A stretch of 58,416 bases of DNA from Oscillospiraceae bacterium (GTDB lineage Bacteria > Bacillota > Clostridia > UBA1381), in the NCBI GenBank assembly GCA_022509025.1, contig JAFLUB010000014.1:1-58416 (forward strand), read 5' to 3'. The notes beneath the pieces are model-generated. The model made no database searches. It had not been told where the DNA came from and saw only the letters and a list, made by a program, of their open reading frames with translations. This document shows positions 32,187-41,208 of the stretch, piece after piece (position 1 is the stretch's first letter; each line of letters starts with the position of its first letter). The position numbers and the translations under genes were made by a program.

Positions 32187-35100
32187 ATGAAGAAATTTAT
32201 AATTGCACTACTCTGTATCGCTTTGACAGCGCCTTACGCGGTCATTCCTGTCAGTGCGGCGGATGATAAGGCTACGGAGACAATAAGCTATAACTATACT
32301 TATACCTCCGCAAACGGCTACTCCGATGAAGATGTGCATACACGCGAAATGGAAAAGCTTGACCGCGGCCTTGTTGCGGTTAAGGTTGACAGCGGCGTAT
32401 ACTTGAGCTGGAGGCTTTTTGATAGCGAGGACGCTATTTACGGCAGTGCGGAAAACAATGTATCATTCAAGGTATATCGCGACAGTGAGGAAATAGCAGA
32501 CGTGGAGAACAGCACAAATTACGTTGATTCACAAGTCGGAACAAGCTACAGCGTAGCTCCCGTTGTGGACGGCATTGTGGGTGAAAAATGCAAGGCTGTG
32601 ACAGTTTACGAAAACAGTTATTTTGACATTCCGATTAAACAGCCGGCAAGCGAAACTATAATAACTCCAAGCGGAGAAACCGTCGGCACATTCAACTTCT
32701 CACCCGCTGACTGTTCTACAGGTGACCTTGACGGCGACGGCGAATATGAAATAGTCATAAAATGGATATCATCGGAACATGACGTAGGCTCACCGGGCGA
32801 TGGAATAGGTTCATTTTCCGGAACAGTGCGCTTTGCGGCTTATAAGCTCGACGGAACAAAGCTATGGGATAATGACATAAATCTCGGTAAAAATGTATAT
32901 TCAAGCGCGCATACTGTACAGTTCCTTGTATACGATTTTGATGGTGACGGTAAGGCTGAAATGATGTGCCAGACCTCGCTCGGCTCCAAGGATGCAAAGG
33001 ATAGGTATGTATCACACAGCGCGAAAAATGACGATTATATATCGGAATTTACCGATGAGGATAATGAAAATACGGATTATAGACCTGATTGGGGACCCGT
33101 ACATACCGGAGAAGAATTTCTGACAGTATTCAACGGCGAAACGGGCGAAGCAATAGATACGATAGATTTACCGACAGCGCGCGGAGACAATGACGGCGCA
33201 TGCTTCGGAGACACCAGCGGTAACCGATCAAACAGATTTCTTGCAAGCGTCGCATATCTCGACGGACAAAAGCCATACGCTGTTTATCTCAGAGGCTACT
33301 ATTTCGGCAGAAACGGCAGACAGCGTACAAGTATTGCAGGTATAAGCTTTGACGGCAATACCCTTTCTCCCGATTACCGTTTTGATACAAAGAGCGGACA
33401 GCCCGGCTATTACAATGGCGCAGCTAAATATGTCGGCAACGGCAATCATAACTGTACGGTTGCCGACGTTGACGGTGACGGCAAGGACGAGTTTATCACC
33501 GGCGCGCTCTGTATGGAGGTTGATGACGACAACCAGTTCAGACCCAGATGGTGTACCTTCATGGAGCACGGCGACGCTCTACATATAGGCGACTATGATC
33601 CGACTATTGAAGGTCTTGAATTCTTTACGGTTCACGAGGATGCAGGTCCAAACAAAATGAGTGGTAAGGAAGTTGAAATCAACTTCGGAATGACGGTTAT
33701 AAACGCTGATACAGGTGATATTATCTTCCATCAGCCCAGCGGTGACGATAACGGCAGAGGTATAATGGCTAACATCGGTGCGGGCGGATACTATCAGATT
33801 ACAAGTGCAAATGCAGGAACATTCCGTTCAAACGGCGGTTCAAGCTTTACCGCCGGTAATTATGGCATGAGCCAAAATTTCCGTATTTTCTGGGACGGCG
33901 ATTTGTATGACGAACTCCTTGACGGAACAAGCGTAACCGATTGGAACGGCAGCGGTATGAACAGTATATTTTCAGCTTCACGCGGCTATACAAAAATCAA
34001 CGGAACAAAATCAAACCCCGGCTTGCAGGCTGATTTATTCGGCGACTGGCGCGAGGAGCTTATTTACCCGGCAAGCAACGGAACCAGCTTAAGAGTATTC
34101 ATGACAACAACACCGACAGACTACAAAGTTAAAACTCTTATGCATGACCCTGTATACCGCAGCGGTGTCGCGGCAGAGCAGACAGCGTATAATCAGCCGC
34201 CGCATGTTGGCTTCTATCTTGCGGATGAAATGTTTAAGCCTGAAATTACAAATATGGAAATCACAAATGAGCCAACAAAAAAAGTTTACGCGCTTGGCGA
34301 GGAGCTTGATACTGACGGTCTGGAAGTGACAGTAACATATAAGGACGAGACCACAGAAACAGTAAACTCATATGGAATATCAGGATATAATCCTAATATT
34401 TTGGGAGACCAGACAATAACCGTTACATATCACGGACTTACTGCTTTCTTTGTAGTAACAGTGAAAGAAGTGACCGGTATAATCATGGTTAGCCCTCCGA
34501 ATAAAACGGAATACAAGCAGGGCGAGCAGCTTGACCTTACCGGCATGGTAATTGAGGCTACATATTCAGACGGCACAACCGTTAATGTTAATAACTACAC
34601 TGTATCGGGTTACTCCCCGGGTACTACCGGAGAGCAGACGATAACTGTTTCATACGCGGACTTTAGCGTGACATTCCTTGTAACGGTCAAAAAGGCAGAT
34701 CTGTCCGCGTTAAACGGTACTTATTCAACAAGTTCCACACAGTCGTCAAACCAGCGTATAGAACTCGGCTCATTCGCAGACTCATTTGTCATAGAACATA
34801 CATTTAAAATAAACTCTATGCCGGCTACTGCAAACCGCGGCAAACAAAACTATAGCGGCTTCGTTATGAGATTCATGTCCGCCAACAAAGGAGTAGGCAG
34901 CGGATGGGCGCTTATATACTCAGGCAATAACGCTTCTTCAGCGGATATTATCTGGAAAAATGCCGCAAATAACGCACCATATATCACATCACGAAATGCT
35001 CCGATTAAAGCCGGTGAGGAATATTCCGTAAGATATGTGTTTACCGAGGTAGCTACCGGAAACGGCGCGTTAGTTGATTTTTATATATATGATTCAAACG

Positions 35101-35489
35101 GAAAAGAAGTCGTTAGCGCAAAAAATCTTGACATGCGCAATCTGACAAGTGACAATCAGAAAGTTGAGCCTGTAACGGCTGTAGAGATATATAATCAGGC
35201 GCGTCAGGACGCTGAGTCGAGCATTACCATTGATAATGCGCGGATTATAATCAACGGACTTGTCGATGTGAACGGACGTAATGTATCATTTAACGTGAAC
35301 AATGCCGAAAAGCTTGGTACAATCGACATATATGCGGCTAAATACAGTAACGGGAAGCTCTCTGATGTGGCAAAACTTGACGATGCGAAAGCGGGTATGA
35401 GTTCCGCGAGTCTCACATTTGACCCTGATAAAATATTTGTGTGGGACAGCATGAAGCCTGTAGATTTATGGACTAAACCCATTGAATAA
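32187..35489 (+). CDS. Secreted PL11-family rhamnogalacturonan lyase
   Basis: This 1100-aa exported enzyme is predicted to cleave rhamnogalacturonan I by beta-elimination. A signal peptide (about 1-24) precedes a PL11 catalytic region (about 38-690): MEKLDRGLVAV, Ca-binding propeller motifs STGDLDGDGEYE, VYDFDGDGKAE and ADVDGDGKDE, SAHTVQF, and the GDWREELIYP end of the propeller. Two bacterial Ig-like domains (about 690-765 and 767-840, TVTYKDETTETVNSYGISGYN and ATYSDGTTVNVNNYTVSGY) and a LamG-like region (about 850-1020) follow, then the C-terminal module ending in FVWDSM shared with other secreted proteins here. GAGG precedes the ATG. It is monocistronic. Confidence 0.92.
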   Translation: MKKFIIALLCIALTAPYAVIPVSAADDKATETISYNYTYTSANGYSDEDVHTREMEKLDRGLVAVKVDSGVYLSWRLFDSEDAIYGSAENNVSFKVYRDSEEIADVENSTNYVDSQVGTSYSVAPVVDGIVGEKCKAVTVYENSYFDIPIKQPASETIITPSGETVGTFNFSPADCSTGDLDGDGEYEIVIKWISSEHDVGSPGDGIGSFSGTVRFAAYKLDGTKLWDNDINLGKNVYSSAHTVQFLVYDFDGDGKAEMMCQTSLGSKDAKDRYVSHSAKNDDYISEFTDEDNENTDYRPDWGPVHTGEEFLTVFNGETGEAIDTIDLPTARGDNDGACFGDTSGNRSNRFLASVAYLDGQKPYAVYLRGYYFGRNGRQRTSIAGISFDGNTLSPDYRFDTKSGQPGYYNGAAKYVGNGNHNCTVADVDGDGKDEFITGALCMEVDDDNQFRPRWCTFMEHGDALHIGDYDPTIEGLEFFTVHEDAGPNKMSGKEVEINFGMTVINADTGDIIFHQPSGDDNGRGIMANIGAGGYYQITSANAGTFRSNGGSSFTAGNYGMSQNFRIFWDGDLYDELLDGTSVTDWNGSGMNSIFSASRGYTKINGTKSNPGLQADLFGDWREELIYPASNGTSLRVFMTTTPTDYKVKTLMHDPVYRSGVAAEQTAYNQPPHVGFYLADEMFKPEITNMEITNEPTKKVYALGEELDTDGLEVTVTYKDETTETVNSYGISGYNPNILGDQTITVTYHGLTAFFVVTVKEVTGIIMVSPPNKTEYKQGEQLDLTGMVIEATYSDGTTVNVNNYTVSGYSPGTTGEQTITVSYADFSVTFLVTVKKADLSALNGTYSTSSTQSSNQRIELGSFADSFVIEHTFKINSMPATANRGKQNYSGFVMRFMSANKGVGSGWALIYSGNNASSADIIWKNAANNAPYITSRNAPIKAGEEYSVRYVFTEVATGNGALVDFYIYDSNGKEVVSAKNLDMRNLTSDNQKVEPVTAVEIYNQARQDAESSITIDNARIIINGLVDVNGRNVSFNVNNAEKLGTIDIYAAKYSNGKLSDVAKLDDAKAGMSSASLTFDPDKIFVWDSMKPVDLWTKPIE

Positions 35490-35497
35490 TACGAAAT

Positions 35498-35532
35498 AAA
35501 AAATCACTCCCCGTAGTTGGGAGTGATTTTTT
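35498..35532. terminator. Bidirectional terminator between the PL11 lyase and KduD-like genes
   Basis: A 14-bp perfect stem (AAAAAATCACTCCC with its complement) with a 7-nt loop lies between convergent genes. Confidence 0.88.
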
Positions 35533-35550
35533 ATTGTCTTAATCAGATTA

Positions 35551-36351
35551 TCACGGCTGCTTACCGATATAAGCAAGGATACCGCCGTCAACATAAAGTA
35601 CGTGACCGTTTACAGCGTTTGAAGCGTCTGAAGCAAGGAATACAGCCGGTCCTGTTAATTCCTCAGCCTGAAGCCATCTGCCTGCAGGAGTTCTGCCGCA
35701 GATAAACTGGTCAAACGGATGTCTTGAACCGTCTGCCTGCTTTTCACGAAGCGGAGCAGTCTGCGGAGTAGCGATGTAACCCGGACCAATACCGTTACAC
35801 TGAATATTGTCAGCGCCGTACTCAGCACAGATGTTTCTTGTAAGCATCTTAAGTCCGCCCTTTGCAGCAGCATAAGCTGAAACTGTTTCGCGGCCAAGCT
35901 CTGACATCATTGAGCAGATGTTTATAATCTTACCATGACCCTTCTTAATCATTGAAGGAATAACTGCCTTTGACACAATAAACGGAGCGTTAAGGTCAAC
36001 GTCAATAACCTGTCTGAACTCAGCAGCTGTCATATCGCACATAGGAATTCTCTTAATGATACCTGCATTGTTAACAAGAATATCAATAACGCCTACCTCG
36101 GCCTCTATCTTCTTAACCATATCCTGTACCATTTCCTCGTTTGTTACGTCGCAAACATAACCATGTGCGTCGATACCGTCAGCCTTGTATGAATCAAGAC
36201 CCTTGTCCACAAACTCCTGCTTAATATCGCAGAATACAATCTTTGCGCCACACTTTGCGTATGCTGAAGCAATAGCGTAGCCGATACCGTAGGAAGCGCC
36301 TGTTACAAGCGCAACCTTGCCTTCAAGGCTGAAGTTTAAAAAATCACTCAT
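35551..36351 (-). CDS. SDR oxidoreductase, KduD / gluconate 5-dehydrogenase type
   Basis: A 266-aa short-chain dehydrogenase with TGASYGIG (about 17-24) cofactor loop, NNAGI (about 93), catalytic Ser in NICSMMSE and YAAAK (about 160). In pectin degraders, enzymes of this pattern reduce 5-keto-4-deoxyuronate-derived diketo sugars to 2-keto-3-deoxygluconate (KduD); close relatives are annotated as gluconate 5-dehydrogenase. Pectin context favours KduD, but sequence alone does not decide it. GGAGGAAAATTTACA precedes the ATG. No kduI is adjacent. Confidence 0.82.
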   Translation of the reverse strand: MSDFLNFSLEGKVALVTGASYGIGYAIASAYAKCGAKIVFCDIKQEFVDKGLDSYKADGIDAHGYVCDVTNEEMVQDMVKKIEAEVGVIDILVNNAGIIKRIPMCDMTAAEFRQVIDVDLNAPFIVSKAVIPSMIKKGHGKIINICSMMSELGRETVSAYAAAKGGLKMLTRNICAEYGADNIQCNGIGPGYIATPQTAPLREKQADGSRHPFDQFICGRTPAGRWLQAEELTGPAVFLASDASNAVNGHVLYVDGGILAYIGKQP

Positions 36352-36440
36352 TGTAAATTTTCCTCCTTATTTTGTTTGTTTATTTAATATAAAAATATTA
36401 ACGAATCAAAGCGCTTTCAGAAATTTGCCGAGACAAGACA

Positions 36441-36497
36441 GCCGCCGCGCCGATGTATGTTTATACTTCAAGCGGCGGATAACGCCGTATCGGCGGA
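36441..36497. repeat. GC-rich cluster of overlapping inverted repeats
   Basis: GCCGCCGC, GCGGCGG, CGCCGAT and ATCGGCGG words can pair in more than one way within about 57 bases. The segment lies between the VOC gene end and the KduD-like start and is far more GC-rich than its flanks. It may end the VOC transcript or be a degenerate repeat element. Nothing else is seen in this gap. Confidence 0.45.
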
Positions 36498-36511
36498 TTT
36501 ATGGGAGCGCG

Positions 36512-36901
36512 TTACTGTAGCGGGTCAGGACGATATATCAAATGAGAAAAATTACCCTCTATATCCTTGTACCAATATGTTTTAAGTCCCTTCGCATTCT
36601 CTGAAACGTCATGAACCTCTTCCACTCTGTCGTCAGCCTTAAGCTTTGCAACAATCTCATCAAAAGCCTTCGGCGAAACCGAAAATGCAATATGTCTTAT
36701 ACCTGCGGACTTTTCAACATCATTCGGCTTCTCATCTGTAGCCGTGACAAATTCTATCATACTGCCGTCCGCAAACTGCAGAAAATATGTGCCTTTGCCA
36801 TTGTCATAAACTACTCTTCCGCCGTACATCTCCATGTACCAGTCCTTCAAAGCAGCTGTGTTTGGTGAAACTACGGCTATATGCTCTATGCCCTGTACCA
36901 T
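36512..36901 (-). CDS. VOC superfamily (glyoxalase-like) protein
   Basis: This 129-aa single vicinal-oxygen-chelate domain has the IEHIAVVSPNTAALKDWY opening, IRHIAFSV in the middle and a WYKDIEGNFSHLIYRP end. Candidate metal ligands are the His in IEHIAV, Glu in MIEFV, His in RHIAF and a C-terminal His or Glu. The substrate is unknown. ATG at 36901 (AAGGAG 8 nt upstream) is preferred over the GTG at 36910. It lies upstream of the KduD-like gene on the same strand, but about 160 bp away. Confidence 0.85.
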   Translation of the reverse strand: MVQGIEHIAVVSPNTAALKDWYMEMYGGRVVYDNGKGTYFLQFADGSMIEFVTATDEKPNDVEKSAGIRHIAFSVSPKAFDEIVAKLKADDRVEEVHDVSENAKGLKTYWYKDIEGNFSHLIYRPDPLQ

Positions 36902-36994
36902 ACTAATCACTCCTTATTATAATATTATAAGGATATTATAGCATATTTTCCCAATGAATGCAACCAAATTATCAAATTTTTCGGTAGTTTTGTA

Positions 36995-37648
36995 TCATAG
37001 TGGCTCATTCTCACCGCACATCATGGAATTACGGTGAACATTCATAAAACCGGCTTTAAAATTATCAAGGTATTTTTCCATCGCGTCAATAACACTCTGC
37101 GGTTTCAGATTATAAACGCTGCCTATAGCTATGCACATTTTTAAAACAAGCACTCCGTCTTTATCACTGAGCTTTTCAATGCTATATATATACGGACGTA
37201 TATCCGATTCCTTAACGCCGCTTTTGCTCTTTTTCATGACCTTTAATTCAGAACTGTCAAGGAGCTTTTCCGTATCCGCTATTCCTTCGTATTCCAGCTC
37301 GACAGTATATTCCGCTCTGTCAAGCTTCGTGAGGTCTATTTCCTTGCCTTCTACTTTCTTTGCGGCAAGAATTTTATATCCCGGCGGAAACGCATTATTT
37401 ATTGTATTAATTATATCCTGCTCACTGTAATCTCCGTCAAATCCAACCTTCATATACTCACAGTCCGATGTCACTCCGACAGATAAAGGCTGCGCCACAG
37501 TCATAACAGGATGCGGATTAAAGCCCTGCGAGAATATAAAATTCAGGTCTGTTCTTCGTATAGTACGGTGAAACAGACGCACAAAATCCAGGTGCGAGAT
37601 GTACTTCACGCGCTCATCACGTGAATATTTCAAAATATAATTACTCAT
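36995..37648 (-). CDS. Radical-SAM-associated DUF2344 protein (TIGR03936 type)
   Basis: This 217-aa protein matches the DUF2344 family: YSRDERVKYISHLDFVRLFHRTIRRT at the start, FSQGFNPHPVMTVAQPLSVGVTSDCEYM (about 40-67), then a beta-rich half. The family is always linked or fused to a B12-binding-like radical SAM protein, here encoded just upstream with an 8-nt overlap. It is thought to act with that enzyme, perhaps in RNA or ribosome modification. The substrate is not established. Confidence 0.9.
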   Translation of the reverse strand: MSNYILKYSRDERVKYISHLDFVRLFHRTIRRTDLNFIFSQGFNPHPVMTVAQPLSVGVTSDCEYMKVGFDGDYSEQDIINTINNAFPPGYKILAAKKVEGKEIDLTKLDRAEYTVELEYEGIADTEKLLDSSELKVMKKSKSGVKESDIRPYIYSIEKLSDKDGVLVLKMCIAIGSVYNLKPQSVIDAMEKYLDNFKAGFMNVHRNSMMCGENEPL

Positions 37649-39482
37649 AGCACACCCCCGCGCCGAAAGACTTCACTCCGCAACCTGAGCATTGCTCACG
37701 GCAGTGCGGCGTCGTCTTAGCCTCTTTAGCCTTTTCATTTTCACGGATAAGAAACTCTTTACTGACTCCCACATCTATATGCTCCCACGGAAGAACCTCG
37801 TCATAGCTTCTTTCGCGCACAGTATAAAAATCAGGGTCAATTCCGAGTTCTTCAAAGCTCTGCATCCATGTATCAAACTTGAAATGCTCGCCCCAGCCGT
37901 CAAATTTACAGCCGTTTTCTACCGCCTTTATTATAACATTACAAAGACGTCTGTCGCCGCGCGCGAACACACCCTCAAGATAGCTGGTCTTATTGTCATG
38001 CCAGTTGTAGCGTATGCGGCGTGATTTAATCGCGCTTTTCAATTCATTCTGCTTTTCAATAAGCATATCACGGCTGTCCTGCTTCGCCCACTGGAATGCG
38101 GTAAATGGTTTTGGTACAAAGCTTGATGTGCTGACAGTTATATTTATCTGCTTAGCTCTCTCCTCTTTTGGGATGGCAAAATAAACGTCCAGAACCTTCT
38201 CTGCAAGATCGGCTATACCATGCACATCTTCCATGGTTTCAGTCGGCAGTCCTATCATAAAATACAGCTTCACGTTTGTCCAGCCGCCGCGGAAAAGTAA
38301 ATCAGTGGACTTTATTATATCTTCCTCGTTTATATTTTTGTTGATAACGTCTCTTAATCTTTGTGTTCCCGCCTCGGGAGCAAAGGTTATGCCTGTCTTT
38401 CTCACCTTCTGAACCTTTTCCATTAATTCCAGAGAAAAATTATCTATTCTTAATGACGGCAGAGAAAGTCCTATCTTCTTTTCTTCGGTAATTTTAAGAA
38501 GCCCGTCAGTCAGCTCACGCAGTCCGCCGAAATCGCTCGTTGAAAGCGACGACAGCGATATTTCATCATAGCCGCTGCAGGAGAGCAGCTTATCAGCTAT
38601 TCCTAAAAGCTTCCCGGGTTCTCTTTCGCGTAGTGGTCTGTAAATATACCCCGCCTGGCAGAAACGGCAGCCTCTGAGACACCCGCGCATAACTTCAAGC
38701 ATAACCCTGTCATGCACAACTTCTCCAAACGGCACAATAATCGTCTCAGGTGCGTACGCGTTATTGAAATCCTTCATTATCCGTTTTTTTACTGTCGCCT
38801 TAGCGTGAGGATTATTCGGCGTAACGCTCTTTACCGTTCCGTCATCATTATACTCAACATCATAAAATGACGGGACATATATACCCTCAATCTCCGCAAT
38901 CGCTTCAAGGTAATCCCGCTTATTTTGTTTTCCATTTCTTTTCCACTTCACATATTCGTCAACAACCTCGTGGATTAATTCCTCGCCTTCACCCATCATA
39001 AAAAAGTCAAAAATATCAGCGACAGGCTCTGCGTTATACGCGCACGGACCGCCGCCGCAGATTATCGGATATGTTTCATCTCTATCCTTTGAAAGCACAG
39101 GAATATCAGCTAATTTAAGCATATTCACAACGTTTGAATACGAAAGCTCATATTGGAGAGTAAAACCCATCATATCAAAGTGTGTCACTTCGTCTCCTGA
39201 TTCAAGCGCGAAAAGACGCATACCATGTTTTTTCATTTCATCTTCCATATCGGTCCAGGGAGCAAACACCCTCTCACAGTATGTGTCGGAACGCTCGTTA
39301 AGAGTGTGGTACAGTATTTTAAGTCCCAGATGTGACATCGCTATTTCGTATGTATCCGCAAAGCAGAAGGCGAAACGCACCTCTGCCGCAGACGGGTCTT
39401 TCAGAACGCAGTTAAGTTCCCCGCCCGTATAGCGGGTCGGCTTGGTTACGGCTGAAAGTATTTTATCCTTAATTGTTATCAT
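37641..39482 (-). CDS. B12-binding-like radical SAM protein (TIGR03960 type)
   Basis: This 613-aa enzyme has an N-terminal region resembling cobalamin-binding radical SAM enzymes (about 20-190, MSHLGLKILYHTLN, GGGPCAYNAEP), a radical SAM core with the CLRGCRFC iron-sulfur motif (about 265-272) and GITFAPEAGTQRLRD, and a C-terminal Cys cluster (CREQCSGCGVKSFGAGVC). ATG at 39482 is chosen because GGGAGAAG precedes it and MITIKDKI is the family start. It overlaps the gerW end by 14 nt and the DUF2344 gene by 8 nt, so all are one operon. The exact reaction is unknown. Confidence 0.92.
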   Translation of the reverse strand: MITIKDKILSAVTKPTRYTGGELNCVLKDPSAAEVRFAFCFADTYEIAMSHLGLKILYHTLNERSDTYCERVFAPWTDMEDEMKKHGMRLFALESGDEVTHFDMMGFTLQYELSYSNVVNMLKLADIPVLSKDRDETYPIICGGGPCAYNAEPVADIFDFFMMGEGEELIHEVVDEYVKWKRNGKQNKRDYLEAIAEIEGIYVPSFYDVEYNDDGTVKSVTPNNPHAKATVKKRIMKDFNNAYAPETIIVPFGEVVHDRVMLEVMRGCLRGCRFCQAGYIYRPLREREPGKLLGIADKLLSCSGYDEISLSSLSTSDFGGLRELTDGLLKITEEKKIGLSLPSLRIDNFSLELMEKVQKVRKTGITFAPEAGTQRLRDVINKNINEEDIIKSTDLLFRGGWTNVKLYFMIGLPTETMEDVHGIADLAEKVLDVYFAIPKEERAKQINITVSTSSFVPKPFTAFQWAKQDSRDMLIEKQNELKSAIKSRRIRYNWHDNKTSYLEGVFARGDRRLCNVIIKAVENGCKFDGWGEHFKFDTWMQSFEELGIDPDFYTVRERSYDEVLPWEHIDVGVSKEFLIRENEKAKEAKTTPHCREQCSGCGVKSFGAGVCYE

Positions 39483-39891
39483 ATTCTTCTCCCGCGGTGT
39501 TTTCCTTTGACGCTTTTTTCTCTTTCCGGTTTGCAATGAATCCGTTAACCTTATCAATCATGCCCGGCATAAGATCAATAATTTTATCTACAGGCGTTGA
39601 GCCGCTGTTCATGGGGATAAGACGTACATTTGAGTTGTTTATTACAAGAAATGCCTCAGCTTTAACAGACGCTCCTCCGCCCATTCCGCCGCCGAAATGA
39701 GTGTCATCATTTTTCTTCGCGTCAAATTCACTGCCGCCGCCGCCGAATCCGAATGAAACTTTTGATATAGGAACAATGATTGTCCCGTCCTCCATCGCCA
39801 TAGCTTCGCCCACAACAGAGTTCGCGTCAATCATACCTTTGAAATTTTCCGTTACTCTATCAAGCATTTCGCTTACTTTATTCTCACCCAT
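39469..39891 (-). CDS. gerW: GerW family sporulation protein (YtfJ)
   Basis: A 140-aa protein of the YtfJ/GerW family, found in sporulating Firmicutes and needed for normal spore germination in Bacillus. Visible features are SEMLDRVTENFKGMIDANSVVGEAM at the start, a GTIIVPISKVSFGFGGGGSEF core, a GGGMGGGASVKAEAFLVI segment and a short charged tail. AGGAGG lies 10 nt before the ATG. It overlaps the DUF2953 gene by 8 nt and follows scpA-scpB as in Bacillus. Confidence 0.95.
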   Translation of the reverse strand: MGENKVSEMLDRVTENFKGMIDANSVVGEAMAMEDGTIIVPISKVSFGFGGGGSEFDAKKNDDTHFGGGMGGGASVKAEAFLVINNSNVRLIPMNSGSTPVDKIIDLMPGMIDKVNGFIANRKEKKASKENTAGEEYDNN

Positions 39892-40516
39892 TACTCTTTA
39901 TCCTCCTGCTTATTTTCATTATTTTAAGCAGCAATATCGCTGCCATCATTCCAAGCTTTAAAATGTAAATTCCGCGCGTTCTTATTTTGCAATAAACACC
40001 TGCCGAAACACACAGATTATCGAAATCCGCATTGAGAGACACGTTCCACTTATCAAGCTGCATATGTCTGTCCACTGTGGATATGACATTATATACAATG
40101 GTGTTTGCGCCGCCTATGGCAATACCGGTATACATCGGGTCTCCTATACCGAAGCGAGATGAAATATTAAGCTCCTTAATTCTTATAGTTTTACAGAACA
40201 AATGAGCAATTAAATCAAATATATCATGTCTGAGTTCTTCATAAACAGCCTTAACAAGCCTTAAAATGTCCTTGATTTTTTTTTCGCCTTTCCGGGCGTC
40301 CTCCTTGGCGTCTTTTTCTCCTTCCTTAACGTCTTCTTCTATTTCTTCTTTTTCCTTCTCTGTAGGAAATATTTTTAACCTCACAAACGCGTATTTTATA
40401 AATATACCGCCGTCCATTTTATCGTTATAGGATATATCTATAACACAATCCGCGGGAATTATGAGAAGAAGCATTATAACAGCTAATATAATCAGCGTGA
40501 TATATAAAGCTGTCAT
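39884..40516 (-). CDS. DUF2953 membrane protein (YtfI-like)
   Basis: This 210-aa protein has an N-terminal transmembrane helix (about 3-22), a charged Lys/Glu-rich central segment (about 50-85), and a C-terminal hydrophobic segment (about 188-203). It matches DUF2953/YtfI by size, topology and position directly before gerW. The function is not established, though the gene pair suggests a spore role. ATG at 40516 is used since AAGGAGG abuts the ATG at 40522 and is 7 nt from this one. Confidence 0.85.
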   Translation of the reverse strand: MTALYITLIILAVIMLLLIIPADCVIDISYNDKMDGGIFIKYAFVRLKIFPTEKEKEEIEEDVKEGEKDAKEDARKGEKKIKDILRLVKAVYEELRHDIFDLIAHLFCKTIRIKELNISSRFGIGDPMYTGIAIGGANTIVYNVISTVDRHMQLDKWNVSLNADFDNLCVSAGVYCKIRTRGIYILKLGMMAAILLLKIMKISRRIKSNG

Positions 40517-40530
40517 AACCATTCCTCCTT

Positions 40531-41208
40531 TTATAACTCGTCTGACGGGTCTGCGTTCTCTGATACAGGCGGTTCATTTTCTGCCGTATCTTTTATCTCA
40601 GATAAAGATGCGTCTACTCCCTGCGCGTCTTTTCCGTCCGGCGTATGTGGTTCTTCATCAGATATCTCAAGCTGAAGTCCCTGTGCCGGTTCTGGATTCA
40701 GTTTGCTAAGATCAATCGGCGGCAGTTCTTTAGGGTCTTTCAGCCCAAAACACCGCAGAAAGGTTTCCGTTGTCACATAAAGTATAGGTCTTCCGGGCGC
40801 GTCAAGACGTCCCTTTTCCTCTATAAGTCCGCGTTCGTATAACCTGTTCACGCATCCGTCGGAATTTACGCCGCGTATATGCTCAATCTGTCCGCGGGTT
40901 ATCGGCTGCTTATACGCAATTATCGCCAAAGCCTCCATTGCCGCGTTAGAGAGCGGCTGTCTTCTCTGCTCTCCTAATATTTCCTGTATGTAGCTATAAT
41001 ATTCAGGACGCGAACAAATCTGATACCCTTCTAAGATATCTATAATATTAAATCCACGGCAGTCCCGCTCATATTCCTCTTTCAAATCAGCGACAGCAGC
41101 GTTTACCGTTTCAACGTCGGTTTCAAGAACCACTGCAAGCTTTGAAGCCTTCACCGGTTCCCCCGCCGCAAATAATATTCCCTCTATCGCATATTTTAAA
41201 TTAGTCAT
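40531..41208 (-). CDS. scpB: Segregation and condensation protein B
   Basis: A subunit of the SMC-ScpA-ScpB condensin that compacts and segregates the chromosome. The 225 aa show two winged-helix domains: LKYAIEGILFAAGEPVKASKLA at the start and LSNAAMEALAIIAYKQPITRGQIEHIRGVNSDG (about 92-124), ending GRPILYVTTETFLRCFGL. An extra acidic Pro/Glu-rich tail of about 55 residues follows. It overlaps scpA by 8 nt. Confidence 0.96.
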   Translation of the reverse strand: MTNLKYAIEGILFAAGEPVKASKLAVVLETDVETVNAAVADLKEEYERDCRGFNIIDILEGYQICSRPEYYSYIQEILGEQRRQPLSNAAMEALAIIAYKQPITRGQIEHIRGVNSDGCVNRLYERGLIEEKGRLDAPGRPILYVTTETFLRCFGLKDPKELPPIDLSKLNPEPAQGLQLEISDEEPHTPDGKDAQGVDASLSEIKDTAENEPPVSENADPSDEL

